Of a stretch of DNA of 64,000 bases, positions 54,071 through 63,103 are shown piece after piece. Made by a program: the position numbers and the translations under genes. The notes below the pieces were generated by a model that saw only the letters and a program-made list of their open reading frames with translations, made no database searches and had not been told where the DNA came from. Location: positions 1,116,001 through 1,180,000 of the forward strand of contig NZ_CP118157.1 of NCBI RefSeq assembly GCF_032878875.1. The letters are read 5' to 3'. Source of the DNA: Microbacterium sp. AB (lineage in GTDB: Bacteria; Actinomycetota; Actinomycetes; Actinomycetales; Microbacteriaceae). The stretch's first letter is position 1. Every line of letters begins with the position of its first letter.

Positions 54071-55840
54071 TCAGGCGATCAGCAGGAGCCGGTGGCCTGC
54101 GCCCACGGTGGCGCCGGGTGACGCGTCGATCCCGCCGATGCGCCCGTCCTTGTGCGCGTGCAGCGGCTGCTCCATCTTCATCGCCTCGAGCACGACGACG
54201 AGGTCGCCCTTGACGACCTGCTGACCCTCCTCGACGGCCACCTTCACGACGGTCGCCTGCATGGGAGAGGTCAGCGCATCGCCCGAGGCTCCCGCGGTGG
54301 CGGCGCCGGGCGCGTGGCTGCGGCGCGACGGCGGCACGGCCGCCGGACGGCCGGCCGCGCCCTCGGGCGCGGTGACGCGGTCGGGGATGCTCACCTCGAG
54401 CCGCTTGCCGTTCACCTCGACGACGACCGTGTGGCGCGGCTGCTCGGGGCGGGGGGCCGCCAGCTCGCCGTCCCACGGCGGGATGTCGTTGTCGAACTCC
54501 GTCTCGATCCAGCGGGTGTACACGCCGAACACGCCGTCTCCGGCCGTGAACGCCGGGTCGCGGACGACCTTGCGATGGAACGGCAGCACGGTGGGCATGC
54601 CGGCGACCTCGAACTCGTCGAGCGCGCGGCGCGACCGCTCCAGCGCCTCCTCGCGCGTGCGGCCCGTGACGACGATCTTCGCCAGCAGCGAGTCGAAGGC
54701 GCCGGACACCTCGTCGCCGGCGGTCACGCCGGAGTCGAGGCGGATGCCGGGGCCGCCGAAGGTCTTGAAGACGTTGATCGGGCCGGGCTGGGGCAGGAAT
54801 CCGCGGCCGGGGTCCTCGCCGTTGATGCGGAACTCGAACGAGTGCCCCTGCGGCTGCGGGTCGTCGTACCCCAGCGTGCCGCCCGCGGCGATGCGGAACT
54901 GCTCGCGCACGAGGTCGATGCCCGTCACCTCCTCGGAGACGGGGTGCTCGACCTGCAGGCGCGTGTTCACCTCGAGGAACGAGATCGTGCCGTCCGCGCC
55001 GATGAGGAACTCGCAGGTTCCGGCGCCCGTGTAGCCGACCTCGCGCAGGATGGCCTTCGACGCGCTGTACAGGACGGCGTTCTGCGCGTCGGTGAGGAAC
55101 GGCGCCGGGGCCTCCTCGACGAGCTTCTGGTGGCGACGCTGGAGCGAGCAGTCGCGCGTGGACACGACGACGACGTTGCCCTCCGCATCGGCGAGGCACT
55201 GGGTCTCGACGTGCCGGGGCCTGTCGAGGTACTTCTCGACGAAGCACTCGCCGCGGCCGAACGCCGCGATCGCCTCGCGCGTGGCCGAGTCGAACATCTC
55301 GGGGATCTCGTCGACGGTGCGGGCCACCTTCAGCCCGCGTCCTCCTCCGCCGTAGGCGGCCTTGATCGCGATGGGGAGCCCGGCCGTCTCGGCGAACGCG
55401 ACGACCTCCTCCGCCGTGTCGACGGGGCCGGGGGTGCCGGGCGCGAGGGGAGCGCCGACCTTCTCGGCGACGTGGCGCGCCGTGACCTTGTCGCCGAGTG
55501 CCTCGATCGCCTCGGGCGACGGCCCGATCCAGACGAGTCCCGCCTCCTGGACGGCGCGGGCGAAGCCGGCGTTCTCGGCGAGGAACCCGTAGCCGGGATG
55601 GACGGCGTCGGCTCCGGCGCGGCGGGCGACGGAGAGGATCTTCTCGATGTGCAGGTAGGTCTCGGCGCTCGTGGACCCTTCGAGCGCGTACGCCTCGTCG
55701 GCGAGGCGGGTGTGGAGGGCGTCTCGATCCTGGTCCGCGTAGACGGCGACGGAGGCGATCCCGGAGTCGCGGGCTGCGCGGGCGATGCGGACGGCGATCT
55801 CGCCGCGGTTCGCGATGAGCACCTTGGCGATGGCAGGCAT
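54071..55840 (-). CDS. Acyl-CoA carboxylase alpha subunit (biotin carboxylase plus BCCP)
   Basis: A 589-residue protein. Biotin carboxylase domain from [15 protein letters not shown] (residue 7) with the ATP-grasp loop [25 protein letters not shown] as the catalytic segment, then a linker and a BCCP domain with EAMKMEQPL, where Lys555 carries biotin. It forms acetyl/propionyl-CoA carboxylase with the beta and epsilon subunits at 61-63 kb, making malonyl- and methylmalonyl-CoA. Leaderless start: TAGTCT seven bases upstream. Confidence 0.95.
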   Translation of the reverse strand: MPAIAKVLIANRGEIAVRIARAARDSGIASVAVYADQDRDALHTRLADEAYALEGSTSAETYLHIEKILSVARRAGADAVHPGYGFLAENAGFARAVQEAGLVWIGPSPEAIEALGDKVTARHVAEKVGAPLAPGTPGPVDTAEEVVAFAETAGLPIAIKAAYGGGGRGLKVARTVDEIPEMFDSATREAIAAFGRGECFVEKYLDRPRHVETQCLADAEGNVVVVSTRDCSLQRRHQKLVEEAPAPFLTDAQNAVLYSASKAILREVGYTGAGTCEFLIGADGTISFLEVNTRLQVEHPVSEEVTGIDLVREQFRIAAGGTLGYDDPQPQGHSFEFRINGEDPGRGFLPQPGPINVFKTFGGPGIRLDSGVTAGDEVSGAFDSLLAKIVVTGRTREEALERSRRALDEFEVAGMPTVLPFHRKVVRDPAFTAGDGVFGVYTRWIETEFDNDIPPWDGELAAPRPEQPRHTVVVEVNGKRLEVSIPDRVTAPEGAAGRPAAVPPSRRSHAPGAATAGASGDALTSPMQATVVKVAVEEGQQVVKGDLVVVLEAMKMEQPLHAHKDGRIGGIDASPGATVGAGHRLLLIA

Positions 55841-55847
55841 GGCTTCC

Positions 55848-55853
55848 AGACTA
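55848..55853 (-). promoter_or_regulatory. -10 element of the carboxylase alpha gene (leaderless)
   Basis: TAGTCT on the minus strand, seven bases before the ATG at 55840. An 11-base dyad GTGAccctcac lies further upstream at 55879-55889. Confidence 0.5.
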
Positions 55854-55952
55854 GTCAGGAGGGCGGGCTGGCTTTTGCGTGACCCTCACAAACTGCGTCG
55901 AGGAACATGCACTGATGTCTACGAGTCGTCCGCTGCGCCTGCGGCGCACGAT

Positions 55953-56606
55953 TCAGTCCGGGATGCGGTTCCACAGCGAGGGCCAGGGCACGCCGAGCTC
56001 GCGCACGAGGCGTCGCAGCGTCGAGAGCGACATGCCGACGACCGTCGACGGGTCGCCCTCGATGCGCTCGATGAACGCGCCTCCCAGGCTGTCGACGGTG
56101 AACGCGCCCGCCACCAGCAGCGGCTCGCCGGTCGCGACGTACGCGGCGATCTCCGCCTCGGAGACGTCGGCGGCGAAGGAGACCGAGGCCTCGGCCGTGG
56201 CGTGCGCCTCGACGGGCGGCCATCCCTCGCGCACGCGGAAGACGCTGTGGCCCGAGTGGAGCACGCCCGTCCGTCCGCGCATGTCCCGCCAGCGGGCGGT
56301 CGCGGCCTCCGCGGTGTGCGGCTTGCCGAAGATCTCGCCGTCGAGCGCGAACATCGAGTCGCCGCCGACGACGACGCCGTCGAAGCCGGGATGCTCGGCG
56401 CCCACCCGCTCCGCGACGTCCGACGCCTTGCGCCGGGCGAGGAGACGCACGTGCTCATGCGGCGGGAGGACGCGCCCCTCGCGCCGCTCCTCCTCGGCGA
56501 TCACGGCGTCCTCGTCGACCTCGGGCGCGAGGACGTGCGGCTCGACCCCCGCCTGCCGGAGAAGCATGAGGCGTGCGGGGGACGTCGAGGCGAGGCAGAC
56601 CTGCAT
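55953..56606 (-). CDS. maf: Maf-family nucleotide pyrophosphatase
   Basis: A 217-residue Maf/YceF-like protein. ASTSPARLMLLRQAGV at the N-terminus, DSMFALDGEIFGKP in the middle, and the C-terminal IEGDPSTVVGMSLSTL. Family members hydrolyse dTTP, UTP or modified nucleotides and affect septum formation. In actinobacteria maf is a regular neighbour of carboxylase genes. Promoter TAGCGT lies six bases before the ATG, with GGAG inside the gap, so either a leaderless or a short-leader start is possible. Confidence 0.92.
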   Translation of the reverse strand: MQVCLASTSPARLMLLRQAGVEPHVLAPEVDEDAVIAEEERREGRVLPPHEHVRLLARRKASDVAERVGAEHPGFDGVVVGGDSMFALDGEIFGKPHTAEAATARWRDMRGRTGVLHSGHSVFRVREGWPPVEAHATAEASVSFAADVSEAEIAAYVATGEPLLVAGAFTVDSLGGAFIERIEGDPSTVVGMSLSTLRRLVRELGVPWPSLWNRIPD

Positions 56607-56612
56607 GACTCC

Positions 56613-56618
56613 ACGCTA
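56613..56618 (-). promoter_or_regulatory. -10 element of maf
   Basis: TAGCGT on the minus strand, six bases before the maf ATG. Confidence 0.5.
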
Positions 56619-56653
56619 GGCGATCCGACGGGATGGGATGGGACGATGGAGGG

Positions 56654-57931
56654 ATGCAGAGCGAAGACGTCCTCGAGCTCGAGGTGACAGGGATCGCGCA
56701 CGGCGGCGTGTTCGTGGCGCGGCACGAGGGGCGGGTCGTCTTCGTCCCCGACGCGGTCCCCGGCGAACGCATCCGCGCCAGGGTCGTGGAGGTGAAGAAG
56801 AGCTTCGCGCGCGCCGAGGCGCTCGACGTCCTCGACGCGTCGCCGCACCGGCGGGCGCACGTCTGGCGCGAGGCGGACATCGAGCGCGCGCCCGCGGACC
56901 GCGTCGGAGGCGCCGACCTGGGGCACATCGAGCTCTCCCATCAGCGCGCGCTCAAGCTCCGGGTGCTGGAGGAGGCGTTCGAGCGCTTCGCCGGCGGCGG
57001 GGTCGAGGCATCGATCGAGGCCCCGGCGCTCGACGGCGAGCTCGAGACCGGCGACGGCACCCGCTGGCGCACGCGCGTGGGCCTACACGTCGACGACGAG
57101 GGACGCGTCGGCCCGTTCGCCGCGCGCAGTCACCGGGTCGTCGACGTCGGCTCGCATCCGCTCGCCACGGCGTCCATCGAGGCCGCTGCTCTGGCGCTGG
57201 GCCGTGAGCGGGAGGGGCGCATCGATCTCGTGCAGCCCTCCGACGGAGAGGTCCGCGTCATCAGGCGGCCCGAGCGCCTGCGCCGCGGTCGTCTCCGCCC
57301 GCCGGCGCGGCCCGAGCCCGAGCCGGTGATCGAGAGGGTCGGCGACCGCGCCTTCCGCGTGGACGCCGAGGGCTTCTGGCAGGTGCACCGGCTCGCCGCG
57401 GGCGTGCTGCACCGGGCCGTGCGCGAGCGCCTTCGCGACATCGCGCCGGGGGGAGTCGCCGCAGACGCCTGGCACCTCGACCTCTACGGCGGGGTGGGGC
57501 TCTTCGCCGACGCCATCGCCTCGTCGGCGGACGGCGACGTCCGCGTCACCACGGTCGAGTCGTCGGCGCGGGCGACCCGCCACGCGCAGGAGAACCTCGA
57601 GCGCCATCCCCGTGCGGAGGCGGTGACGGCTCGCGCGGAACGATGGCTCGCCGGCGTCGCCGCGCACGCCGACGCGGCCGACAGGGCCGCCATCCGCCGC
57701 GGCGTCACGCTGCTCGATCCGCCTCGGGCGGGAGCGGGACGCGAGGTCGTCGACGGGGTCGCCGAGCTCGGCCCGGAGGCCGTCGTCTACGTCGCGTGCG
57801 ACCCGGTCGCCCTCGCGCGCGACGTGGGGCTCTTCCGCGCCCACGGCTACACGACCGACCGCGTCAGGGCGTTCGACCTCTTCCCGAACTCGCATCACTC
57901 CGAGGCGATCGCGGTGCTCCGGCGCGCGTGA
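56654..57931 (+). CDS. TrmA/RumA-family RNA (uracil-C5) methyltransferase-like protein
   Basis: A 425-residue protein: an N-terminal TRAM domain (VTGIAHGGVFVARHEGRVVF), a SAM-binding domain (DLYGGVGLFADA), the LLDPPRAGAG motif, and the catalytic YVACDPVALARD, whose Cys is the only cysteine in the protein. The N-terminal Fe-S cysteines of RumA are therefore absent. It should methylate C5 of a uracil in rRNA or tRNA. The ATG at 56654 (MQSEDVLEL) is preferred; an upstream in-frame ATG at 56633 would add seven residues. Confidence 0.85.
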   Translation: MQSEDVLELEVTGIAHGGVFVARHEGRVVFVPDAVPGERIRARVVEVKKSFARAEALDVLDASPHRRAHVWREADIERAPADRVGGADLGHIELSHQRALKLRVLEEAFERFAGGGVEASIEAPALDGELETGDGTRWRTRVGLHVDDEGRVGPFAARSHRVVDVGSHPLATASIEAAALALGREREGRIDLVQPSDGEVRVIRRPERLRRGRLRPPARPEPEPVIERVGDRAFRVDAEGFWQVHRLAAGVLHRAVRERLRDIAPGGVAADAWHLDLYGGVGLFADAIASSADGDVRVTTVESSARATRHAQENLERHPRAEAVTARAERWLAGVAAHADAADRAAIRRGVTLLDPPRAGAGREVVDGVAELGPEAVVYVACDPVALARDVGLFRAHGYTTDRVRAFDLFPNSHHSEAIAVLRRA

Positions 57932-57949
57932 CGCCGTGCCGCGTCCCGT

Positions 57950-57955
57950 TAGGCT
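57950..57955 (+). promoter_or_regulatory. -10 element of the response regulator gene (leaderless)
   Basis: TAGGCT ends seven bases before the ATG at 57963; no ribosome-binding sequence. Confidence 0.55.
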
Positions 57956-57962
57956 TCTCGGC

Positions 57963-58610
57963 ATGACACGCGTGGCGCTGATCGACGATCACGAGTCGGT
58001 CAGGCTCGGCCTGGAGGCGGTGCTCGAGCGCGAGGGATACGACACCGCGTTCAGCGGAGCATCCGTGTCGGCCTACCTGAGCTGGCGCGCCGCGCACGGC
58101 CCGGCCCCCGTCGACGTCGTGCTGCTCGACCTCACGCTCGGCGACGGCTCGACCGTCGCCGAGAACGTCATCCGCCTCACGTACGAGTCGTCCGTGATCA
58201 TCCACTCCGTCGCCGACCGGCCGGCGGCCGTCCGGGAGGCCCTGGCCGCCGGCGCGGCGGGAGTGGTGAGCAAGTCGTCGCCGCTCGAGGAGGTGCTCGC
58301 GGCGGTCCGCACCGTCGCCGACGGGGAGCCGCTCAACAACGTCGAGTGGGCGAGCGCCGTGGAGAGCGACAGGGAGTTCGCGGACGCGCAGCTCGCGGTG
58401 CGCGAGCGAGAGGTGCTGCGGCTCTACGCCGCCGGGCTGCCGTTGAAGGCCGTGGCCGAGCGGCTCGGGATCGCCTACTCCACCGCCAAGGAGAACATCA
58501 CGCGCATCCGCGTCAAGTACACCGACGTCGGGCGCCCCGCGCCGACCAAGATCGACCTGCTGCGCCGCGCGATCGAGGACGGCATCGTCGAGTCGCCATC
58601 GGACGGATAG
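57963..58610 (+). CDS. LuxR-type response regulator (NarL family)
   Basis: A 215-residue regulator. The receiver domain has the acidic pair Asp8-Asp9, phospho-acceptor Asp56 in VVLLDLTLGDG, and the switch Lys in VVSKSS. The C-terminal LuxR helix-turn-helix is REREVLRLYAAGLPLKAVAERL with recognition segment AYSTAKENITRI (each quoted in part). It is followed four bases later by its probable kinase gene. Target genes are unknown. Confidence 0.92.
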   Translation: MTRVALIDDHESVRLGLEAVLEREGYDTAFSGASVSAYLSWRAAHGPAPVDVVLLDLTLGDGSTVAENVIRLTYESSVIIHSVADRPAAVREALAAGAAGVVSKSSPLEEVLAAVRTVADGEPLNNVEWASAVESDREFADAQLAVREREVLRLYAAGLPLKAVAERLGIAYSTAKENITRIRVKYTDVGRPAPTKIDLLRRAIEDGIVESPSDG

Positions 58611-58614
58611 GCGC

Positions 58615-59919
58615 ATGCCGGCCGCAGCGCGCGACTCCGCCCCGTTCCTCGCCGGACAGGAGGCCGTCGCGGAGGCGTGGAGGCACGTCCTCCCACGGTC
58701 GGGGGTGCCGGCGGCCCTCGGACGCGGGTTCGCCGCGGCGCGCGTGGAGCGGATCCTCCAGGTCGCCCTCGCGCTGGCGTCGCTGCTCGTGGGAGTCCAG
58801 TCGTTCCTGACGGCGACGGCGTCGGACCTCCAGCCGCCCGTGCGGGCCGTGCTGACGATGGTCGTCTTCGCCTCGCTGGCGGCGATGATCGTGCTCTGCA
58901 CGCTCGGACGGGCCGTGCGCGTCGGATGCGCCGTGTTCGCGGTGACGTTCCCGGTCGCGCTCCTGCTCCTGTGGCCGCTGCCGGAGCCGCGGCACGTGCC
59001 GACGGGCGGTCCGTGGACGCTCACCCTCATCAACGTCGCGCCCGCCGCGGCGACGATGGTCTTCCCGCTGGCGTGGCAGATCGTCTGGGCGATCGGCGTC
59101 CCGCTGATCTTCGGGCTCGTCAGGCTCACCCGCGACGGCCACACGGCGTCGGATCTGCTCGCCTCGCTGTACGACATCTCGCTCGCGCTCATCCTGGGCG
59201 TCATCGTGATCGTGCTCATCTGGACGTTCCGCAGCCTCGCCGCGGGCGTGGACGCCGCGCGCGACGCGGCGATCTCCGAGTACTCGCGGGCCGCCTCGGC
59301 GGAGGCGTCCGAGCAGGAGCGCGTCGAGGTCGCCGCCCTCATGCACGACAGCGTGCTCGCCGCCCTCCTCGCGGCGGGGCGAGCGCACTCCGAGCGGGAA
59401 CGGCAGCTCGCCGTCTCGATGGCACGCGAGGCGCTCACCCGGCTCGCCAACGCGGAGACCGACGAGCCGTGGGGAAGCGACGAGCCCGTCACATCGGAGT
59501 GGATCCGCTCGGAGGTGCGGGCGCAGGCCCGCGCGCTCGGCACGGCGCTCGCCGTCGACGGGCGCGGCCCCGTCGTGCAGGACATCCCGGGCCGGGCCGC
59601 ACGCGCTCTCGTCCTCGCCGCCACGCAGGCCGTCGCCAACGCGATCCAGCACGCCGGCGGAGCCGGGCTCGCCGTGCGCGTCGCCGCGAGCGGTCCCGGC
59701 GTCGAGGTCGTGATCTCCGACGAGGGCGACGGGGTCGACCTCGCGGCGATCCCGCCCGACCGGCTCGGCATCCGCGCATCGATCTTCGCCCGTGTCGCCG
59801 CCGTCGGCGGCAGCGCGCACGTCGACGCCGACGGGTCCGGCACCGTCGTGACGCTGACCTGGCCGGCCTCCGGCGAGGAGGCTCTCCGCGCCTTCCCCGG
59901 CGGAGAGGGCCGGGGATGA
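58615..59919 (+). CDS. Membrane sensor histidine kinase
   Basis: A 434-residue kinase. About five or six hydrophobic segments lie between residues 45 and 210. The dimerisation/phosphoacceptor helix has VAALMHDSVLAALL with His244, and the ATPase domain has the N-box QAVANAIQHAG and ISDEGDGVDLAAI. It fits the HPK7/NarX-like class that pairs with LuxR-type regulators, but the sensor part is purely membrane-embedded. Overlaps the next gene by ATGA. Confidence 0.9.
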   Translation: MPAAARDSAPFLAGQEAVAEAWRHVLPRSGVPAALGRGFAAARVERILQVALALASLLVGVQSFLTATASDLQPPVRAVLTMVVFASLAAMIVLCTLGRAVRVGCAVFAVTFPVALLLLWPLPEPRHVPTGGPWTLTLINVAPAAATMVFPLAWQIVWAIGVPLIFGLVRLTRDGHTASDLLASLYDISLALILGVIVIVLIWTFRSLAAGVDAARDAAISEYSRAASAEASEQERVEVAALMHDSVLAALLAAGRAHSERERQLAVSMAREALTRLANAETDEPWGSDEPVTSEWIRSEVRAQARALGTALAVDGRGPVVQDIPGRAARALVLAATQAVANAIQHAGGAGLAVRVAASGPGVEVVISDEGDGVDLAAIPPDRLGIRASIFARVAAVGGSAHVDADGSGTVVTLTWPASGEEALRAFPGGEGRG

Positions 59920-60932
59920 AGGTCCGTGCGGTCCTGACCCTCGTCGCGGTGGCGTTCTCCTGCTACCTCGCCGCGCGGGGCGCGTTCCCCGCGGAGCCGG
60001 TCGAGCGGCCGCTCGTGCTCGCCCTCGGGGTGGCGCTCTCCCTCGCGGCCACCGCGCTCGTCCTCGCCGTTCCCCCTCCGGCGGCCGACGGGCGTCGCGG
60101 TGCGCCCCTGCCGGCCTGGGCCGCGATCGTCGCCGTGGCGGTGTCCGCGGCGCTGCCGTGGATCGTCTCGGCGTCGACGAGCCCGGCCGAGGACGGCGCG
60201 CCCCACGTCACCTGGTACATCGGGGCCGTGGGCTCGCTCATGACGATCGTCGCGGTGCGCCGCCGCGCCGCGTGGGCGTGGACGGGGATCGTCGTCCTCG
60301 CCGTCTGCTCGTCCGTCCTCCTCGGCGTGCCCGGCGCGCTGGCGCTGGGCCTGGTCGGCTCCACGGTCTGGGTGGGCGTCGGCCAGCTCATGCAGCTCTT
60401 CACCGACAGGGCGTACGACGACACGGTGAAGCTCGCGAGCCTCCAGCAGGCGTCGGCCGCGTGGCAGTCGACGCAGACCGTCCGGCGCCGCGAACGCCGC
60501 GAGCGCGTGCAGTACGCGTTGCAGGTCGCCGCGCCCGTGCTGACCCAGGTGATCGCCTCGCACGGTGCGCTCACGGAGGCGGACCGCGCGCGGGCCCGGC
60601 GCGCCGAGGGCACGCTGCGCGACGAGCTGCGGGGAGCACGGCTCCTCGACGACGACGTGCGGAGGGCGATCGCGGCGCTCCGCGAGGGCGGTGCGAGCGT
60701 GACCGTGCTCGACGAGGGCGGCGTGGACGATCTCGACGAGGACGCCCTCGCGATCGTCCGCGCCGAGCTCGCGACGACGCTGCGCTCGACCGCCGCGCCG
60801 CGGCTCATCGTCCGCACCGCGGCCCAGCCCGGCGTCGCGGTGACGGTCGTGGGCCGTTCGGCGGCCGGCACGGGGCTGCCCGACGAGGACGCGGTCGCGC
60901 TCTGGCACGAGATCCCGCGGCCGACGGCGTGA
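59916..60932 (+). CDS. Kinase-like membrane protein without catalytic motifs
   Basis: A 338-residue protein with five hydrophobic segments in the first ~170 residues and a soluble C-terminal half. Its layout (membrane part, helical stretch RRERRERVQYALQVAAPVLT, alpha/beta tail LRSTAAPRLIVRTAA) mirrors the kinase before it. It lacks an H-box histidine followed by Asp, an N-box and the G-loops, so it probably cannot phosphorylate. It overlaps the kinase gene by four bases and may be a partner or inhibitor of it. I do not recognise a named family. Confidence 0.75.
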   Translation: MKVRAVLTLVAVAFSCYLAARGAFPAEPVERPLVLALGVALSLAATALVLAVPPPAADGRRGAPLPAWAAIVAVAVSAALPWIVSASTSPAEDGAPHVTWYIGAVGSLMTIVAVRRRAAWAWTGIVVLAVCSSVLLGVPGALALGLVGSTVWVGVGQLMQLFTDRAYDDTVKLASLQQASAAWQSTQTVRRRERRERVQYALQVAAPVLTQVIASHGALTEADRARARRAEGTLRDELRGARLLDDDVRRAIAALREGGASVTVLDEGGVDDLDEDALAIVRAELATTLRSTAAPRLIVRTAAQPGVAVTVVGRSAAGTGLPDEDAVALWHEIPRPTA

Positions 60933-60944
60933 GGGCGAGGAAAG

Positions 60945-60972
60945 GGCCGGGGGTGATGTCTCACCCCCGGCC
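60945..60972. terminator. Hairpin terminator (first of two)
   Basis: GGCCGGGGGTGA-4-TCACCCCCGGCC, a perfect 12-base stem after the kinase-like gene. Confidence 0.85.
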
Positions 60973-60975
60973 GGT

Positions 60976-61002
60976 GTGGACGGTTACCCGAAAACCGTCC
61001 AC
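60976..61002. terminator. Hairpin terminator (second of two)
   Basis: GTGGACGGTT-7-AACCGTCCAC, a perfect 10-base stem. Together with the preceding one it separates convergent genes. The remaining 61003-61133 has no gene and includes an unusually AT-rich patch (about 61025-61120). Confidence 0.8.
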
Positions 61003-61133
61003 GTGAGCCGCCAGACCATCCACCTACCCTGGAGTGGATGTGCGGCCAACGCACAAGCGTTTCCATATCGAGTGTAGAAAGACCGCGCCCTCCGTGTCTG
61101 TAGGTATTTCGGGGGACAAGGACCTCGGGCGTG

Positions 61134-61349
61134 TCACCCGCGGAAGCGCCCCCACGCGCCGCGCGCGAGCGGGCGCCGCAGCCGTCGCGAGCGCGCCCAG
61201 TCCGCCGTGGCCGGAGGGTCCTCGACGACGGCGGTGGCCGTCTCGACGGAGTACGCCTCCGAGACGACGGCGATGAGCGCGGCGAGCTCCTCCGCCGTGG
61301 GCGTTCCGCGCACGACGTCGACGCGGGGGATGTCGTTCTGGTCGGTCAT
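61134..61349 (-). CDS. accE: Acyl-CoA carboxylase epsilon subunit
   Basis: A 71-residue small subunit found in actinobacterial acyl-CoA carboxylases. DVVRGTPTAEELAALIAVVS fits the AccE/PccE N-terminus, and the C-terminus RRPLARGAWGRF is the conserved end (SRLRxPxxxGxxxWR type). It stabilises or activates the alpha-beta carboxylase complex. It lies eight bases after the beta-subunit gene. Confidence 0.9.
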   Translation of the reverse strand: MTDQNDIPRVDVVRGTPTAEELAALIAVVSEAYSVETATAVVEDPPATADWARSRRLRRPLARGAWGRFRG

Positions 61350-61357
61350 GAGGCCCC

Positions 61358-62944
61358 CTAGAGCGGGATGTTGCCGTGCTTCTTCGGCGGCAGCTCGGCC
61401 CGCTTGCCGCGCAGCGACCGCAGCGCCTTCGCGATCGCCACGCGTGTCGCGGCGGGCTCGATGACCCCGTCGAGCTCCCCGCGCTCCGCGGCGAGGAAGG
61501 GGCTCGCGACGTTGTAGGTGTACTCGTTGGCGAGGCGGGTGCGCACGGCGGCGACGTCCTCGCCCGCCTCCTCGGCCTTGCGGAGCTCGCCGCGGTAGAG
61601 GATGTTCACGGCGCCCTGCCCGCCCATCACCGCGATCTCGGCGGTCGGCCAGGCGAGGTTGACGTCGGCGCCGAGCTGCTTCGACCCCATGACGATGTAC
61701 GCGCCGCCGTACGCCTTGCGGAGGATCACGGTGACGAGCGGGACCGTGGCCTCGGCGTAGGCGTAGAGGAGCTTCGCGCCGCGGCGGATGACGCCCGTCC
61801 ACTCCTGGTCTGTTCCCGGGAGGTAGCCGGGCACGTCGACGAGGGTGACGATCGGGATCGAGAACGCGTCGCAGAAGCGGACGAAGCGCGAGGCCTTCTC
61901 TCCCGCCTCGATGTTGAGCGTGCCGGCCATCTGCGAGGGCTGGTTGGCGATGATGCCGACCGTGCGGCCCTCGACCCGCCCGAAGCCGACGACGATGTTC
62001 GGCGCGAACAGGGGCTGGACCTCGAGGAAGTCGCCGTCGTCGACCGTGCGCGCGATGACCTCGTGGACGTCGTACGGCTGGTTCGCGGAGTCGGGGACGA
62101 GGGCGTTGAGCTGCCGGTCGGAGTCGGTCGTCTCGAACTCGAACGCCGACTCGTAGGCCGGCGCGTCGGCCATGTTGTTGTCGGGCAGGAAGCTCAGGAG
62201 CGTGCGGGCGTAGTCGAGCGCGTCGTCCTCGTCCTCCGCGAGGTAGTGCGCCACCCCCGAGCGGGTGTTGTGCGTGCGCGCGCCGCCCAGCTCCTCCATG
62301 CCGACGTCCTCGCCCGTGACGGTCTTGATGACGTCGGGGCCCGTGACGAACATCTGGCTCGTCTTGTCGACCATGATGACGAAGTCGGTGAGCGCGGGGG
62401 AGTAGACCGCGCCGCCCGCTGCCGGCCCCATGATGAGGGAGATCTGCGGGATGACGCCGGAGGCCGCGGTGTTCAGGCGGAAGATCTCGCCGTACTTGCC
62501 GAGGGCGACGACGCCCTCCTGGATGCGCGCCCCGCCCGAGTCGAGGATGCCGATGATCGGCATGCCCCCGCGCAGGGCGAACTCCATGATCTTGACGATC
62601 TTCTCGCCCGCGACCTCGCCGAGCGAGCCGCCGAAGGTGGAGAAGTCCTGCGCATACACGGCGACCGTGCGGCCGTGGATGGTGCCGGTGCCCGTGACGA
62701 CCGAGTCGCCGTAGGGGCGCGCCCTCTCCATCCCGAACGCCGTCGTGCGGTGGCGCACGTACTCGTCGAACTCGACGAACGAGCCCTGATCGACGAGGAG
62801 GCCGATGCGCTCCCGCGCGGTGAGCTTGTCCTTGGCGTGCTGCTTCTCCTGCGCCCTCGCCTCGGCCTGGAGGACGGCCTCGTCGTAGCGGGCGCGCAGG
62901 TCGGCGATCTTGCCCTGGGTCGTGGACATGTCGGGTTCGGTCAC
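61358..62944 (-). CDS. accD: Acyl-CoA carboxylase beta subunit (carboxyltransferase)
   Basis: A 528-residue carboxyltransferase of the AccD5/PccB type. N-terminal [18 protein letters not shown], then [19 protein letters not shown] (in part), the oxyanion-hole [24 protein letters not shown], and the C-terminal [19 protein letters not shown] (in part). It transfers carboxyl from biotin to acetyl- or propionyl-CoA. The GTG at 62944 ([10 protein letters not shown]) is chosen because TAGGGT lies seven bases upstream; ATG 62929 has neither ribosome site nor promoter. Confidence 0.95.
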   Translation of the reverse strand: MTEPDMSTTQGKIADLRARYDEAVLQAEARAQEKQHAKDKLTARERIGLLVDQGSFVEFDEYVRHRTTAFGMERARPYGDSVVTGTGTIHGRTVAVYAQDFSTFGGSLGEVAGEKIVKIMEFALRGGMPIIGILDSGGARIQEGVVALGKYGEIFRLNTAASGVIPQISLIMGPAAGGAVYSPALTDFVIMVDKTSQMFVTGPDVIKTVTGEDVGMEELGGARTHNTRSGVAHYLAEDEDDALDYARTLLSFLPDNNMADAPAYESAFEFETTDSDRQLNALVPDSANQPYDVHEVIARTVDDGDFLEVQPLFAPNIVVGFGRVEGRTVGIIANQPSQMAGTLNIEAGEKASRFVRFCDAFSIPIVTLVDVPGYLPGTDQEWTGVIRRGAKLLYAYAEATVPLVTVILRKAYGGAYIVMGSKQLGADVNLAWPTAEIAVMGGQGAVNILYRGELRKAEEAGEDVAAVRTRLANEYTYNVASPFLAAERGELDGVIEPAATRVAIAKALRSLRGKRAELPPKKHGNIPL

Positions 62945-62951
62945 GCGTTCC

Positions 62952-62957
62952 ACCCTA
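62952..62957 (-). promoter_or_regulatory. -10 element of accD (leaderless GTG start)
   Basis: TAGGGT on the minus strand, seven bases before the GTG at 62944. Confidence 0.55.
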
Positions 62958-63103
62958 GCCGCGGGCACGGTCATCGCCTTGGCGGGCACACACAACGCCG
63001 TGCGCGAACCTGTGTGCGCGGCCGACGAGGTCTCGCCCTCCCTCGAGGCTCCGCACGCCCGCTGGACGCATCCGCTCGCCGGTCTCCGGGGAGGCGAGGA
63101 GCG

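Noticed and set aside
55841-55952. Possible small gene between maf and the carboxylase alpha gene
   Set aside because: Frames are short and without ribosome site; the segment is better explained as a promoter region.
61034-61276. An 80-codon plus frame over the epsilon subunit gene
   Set aside because: Arg/Pro-rich and antisense to the recognisable accE; no family resemblance.
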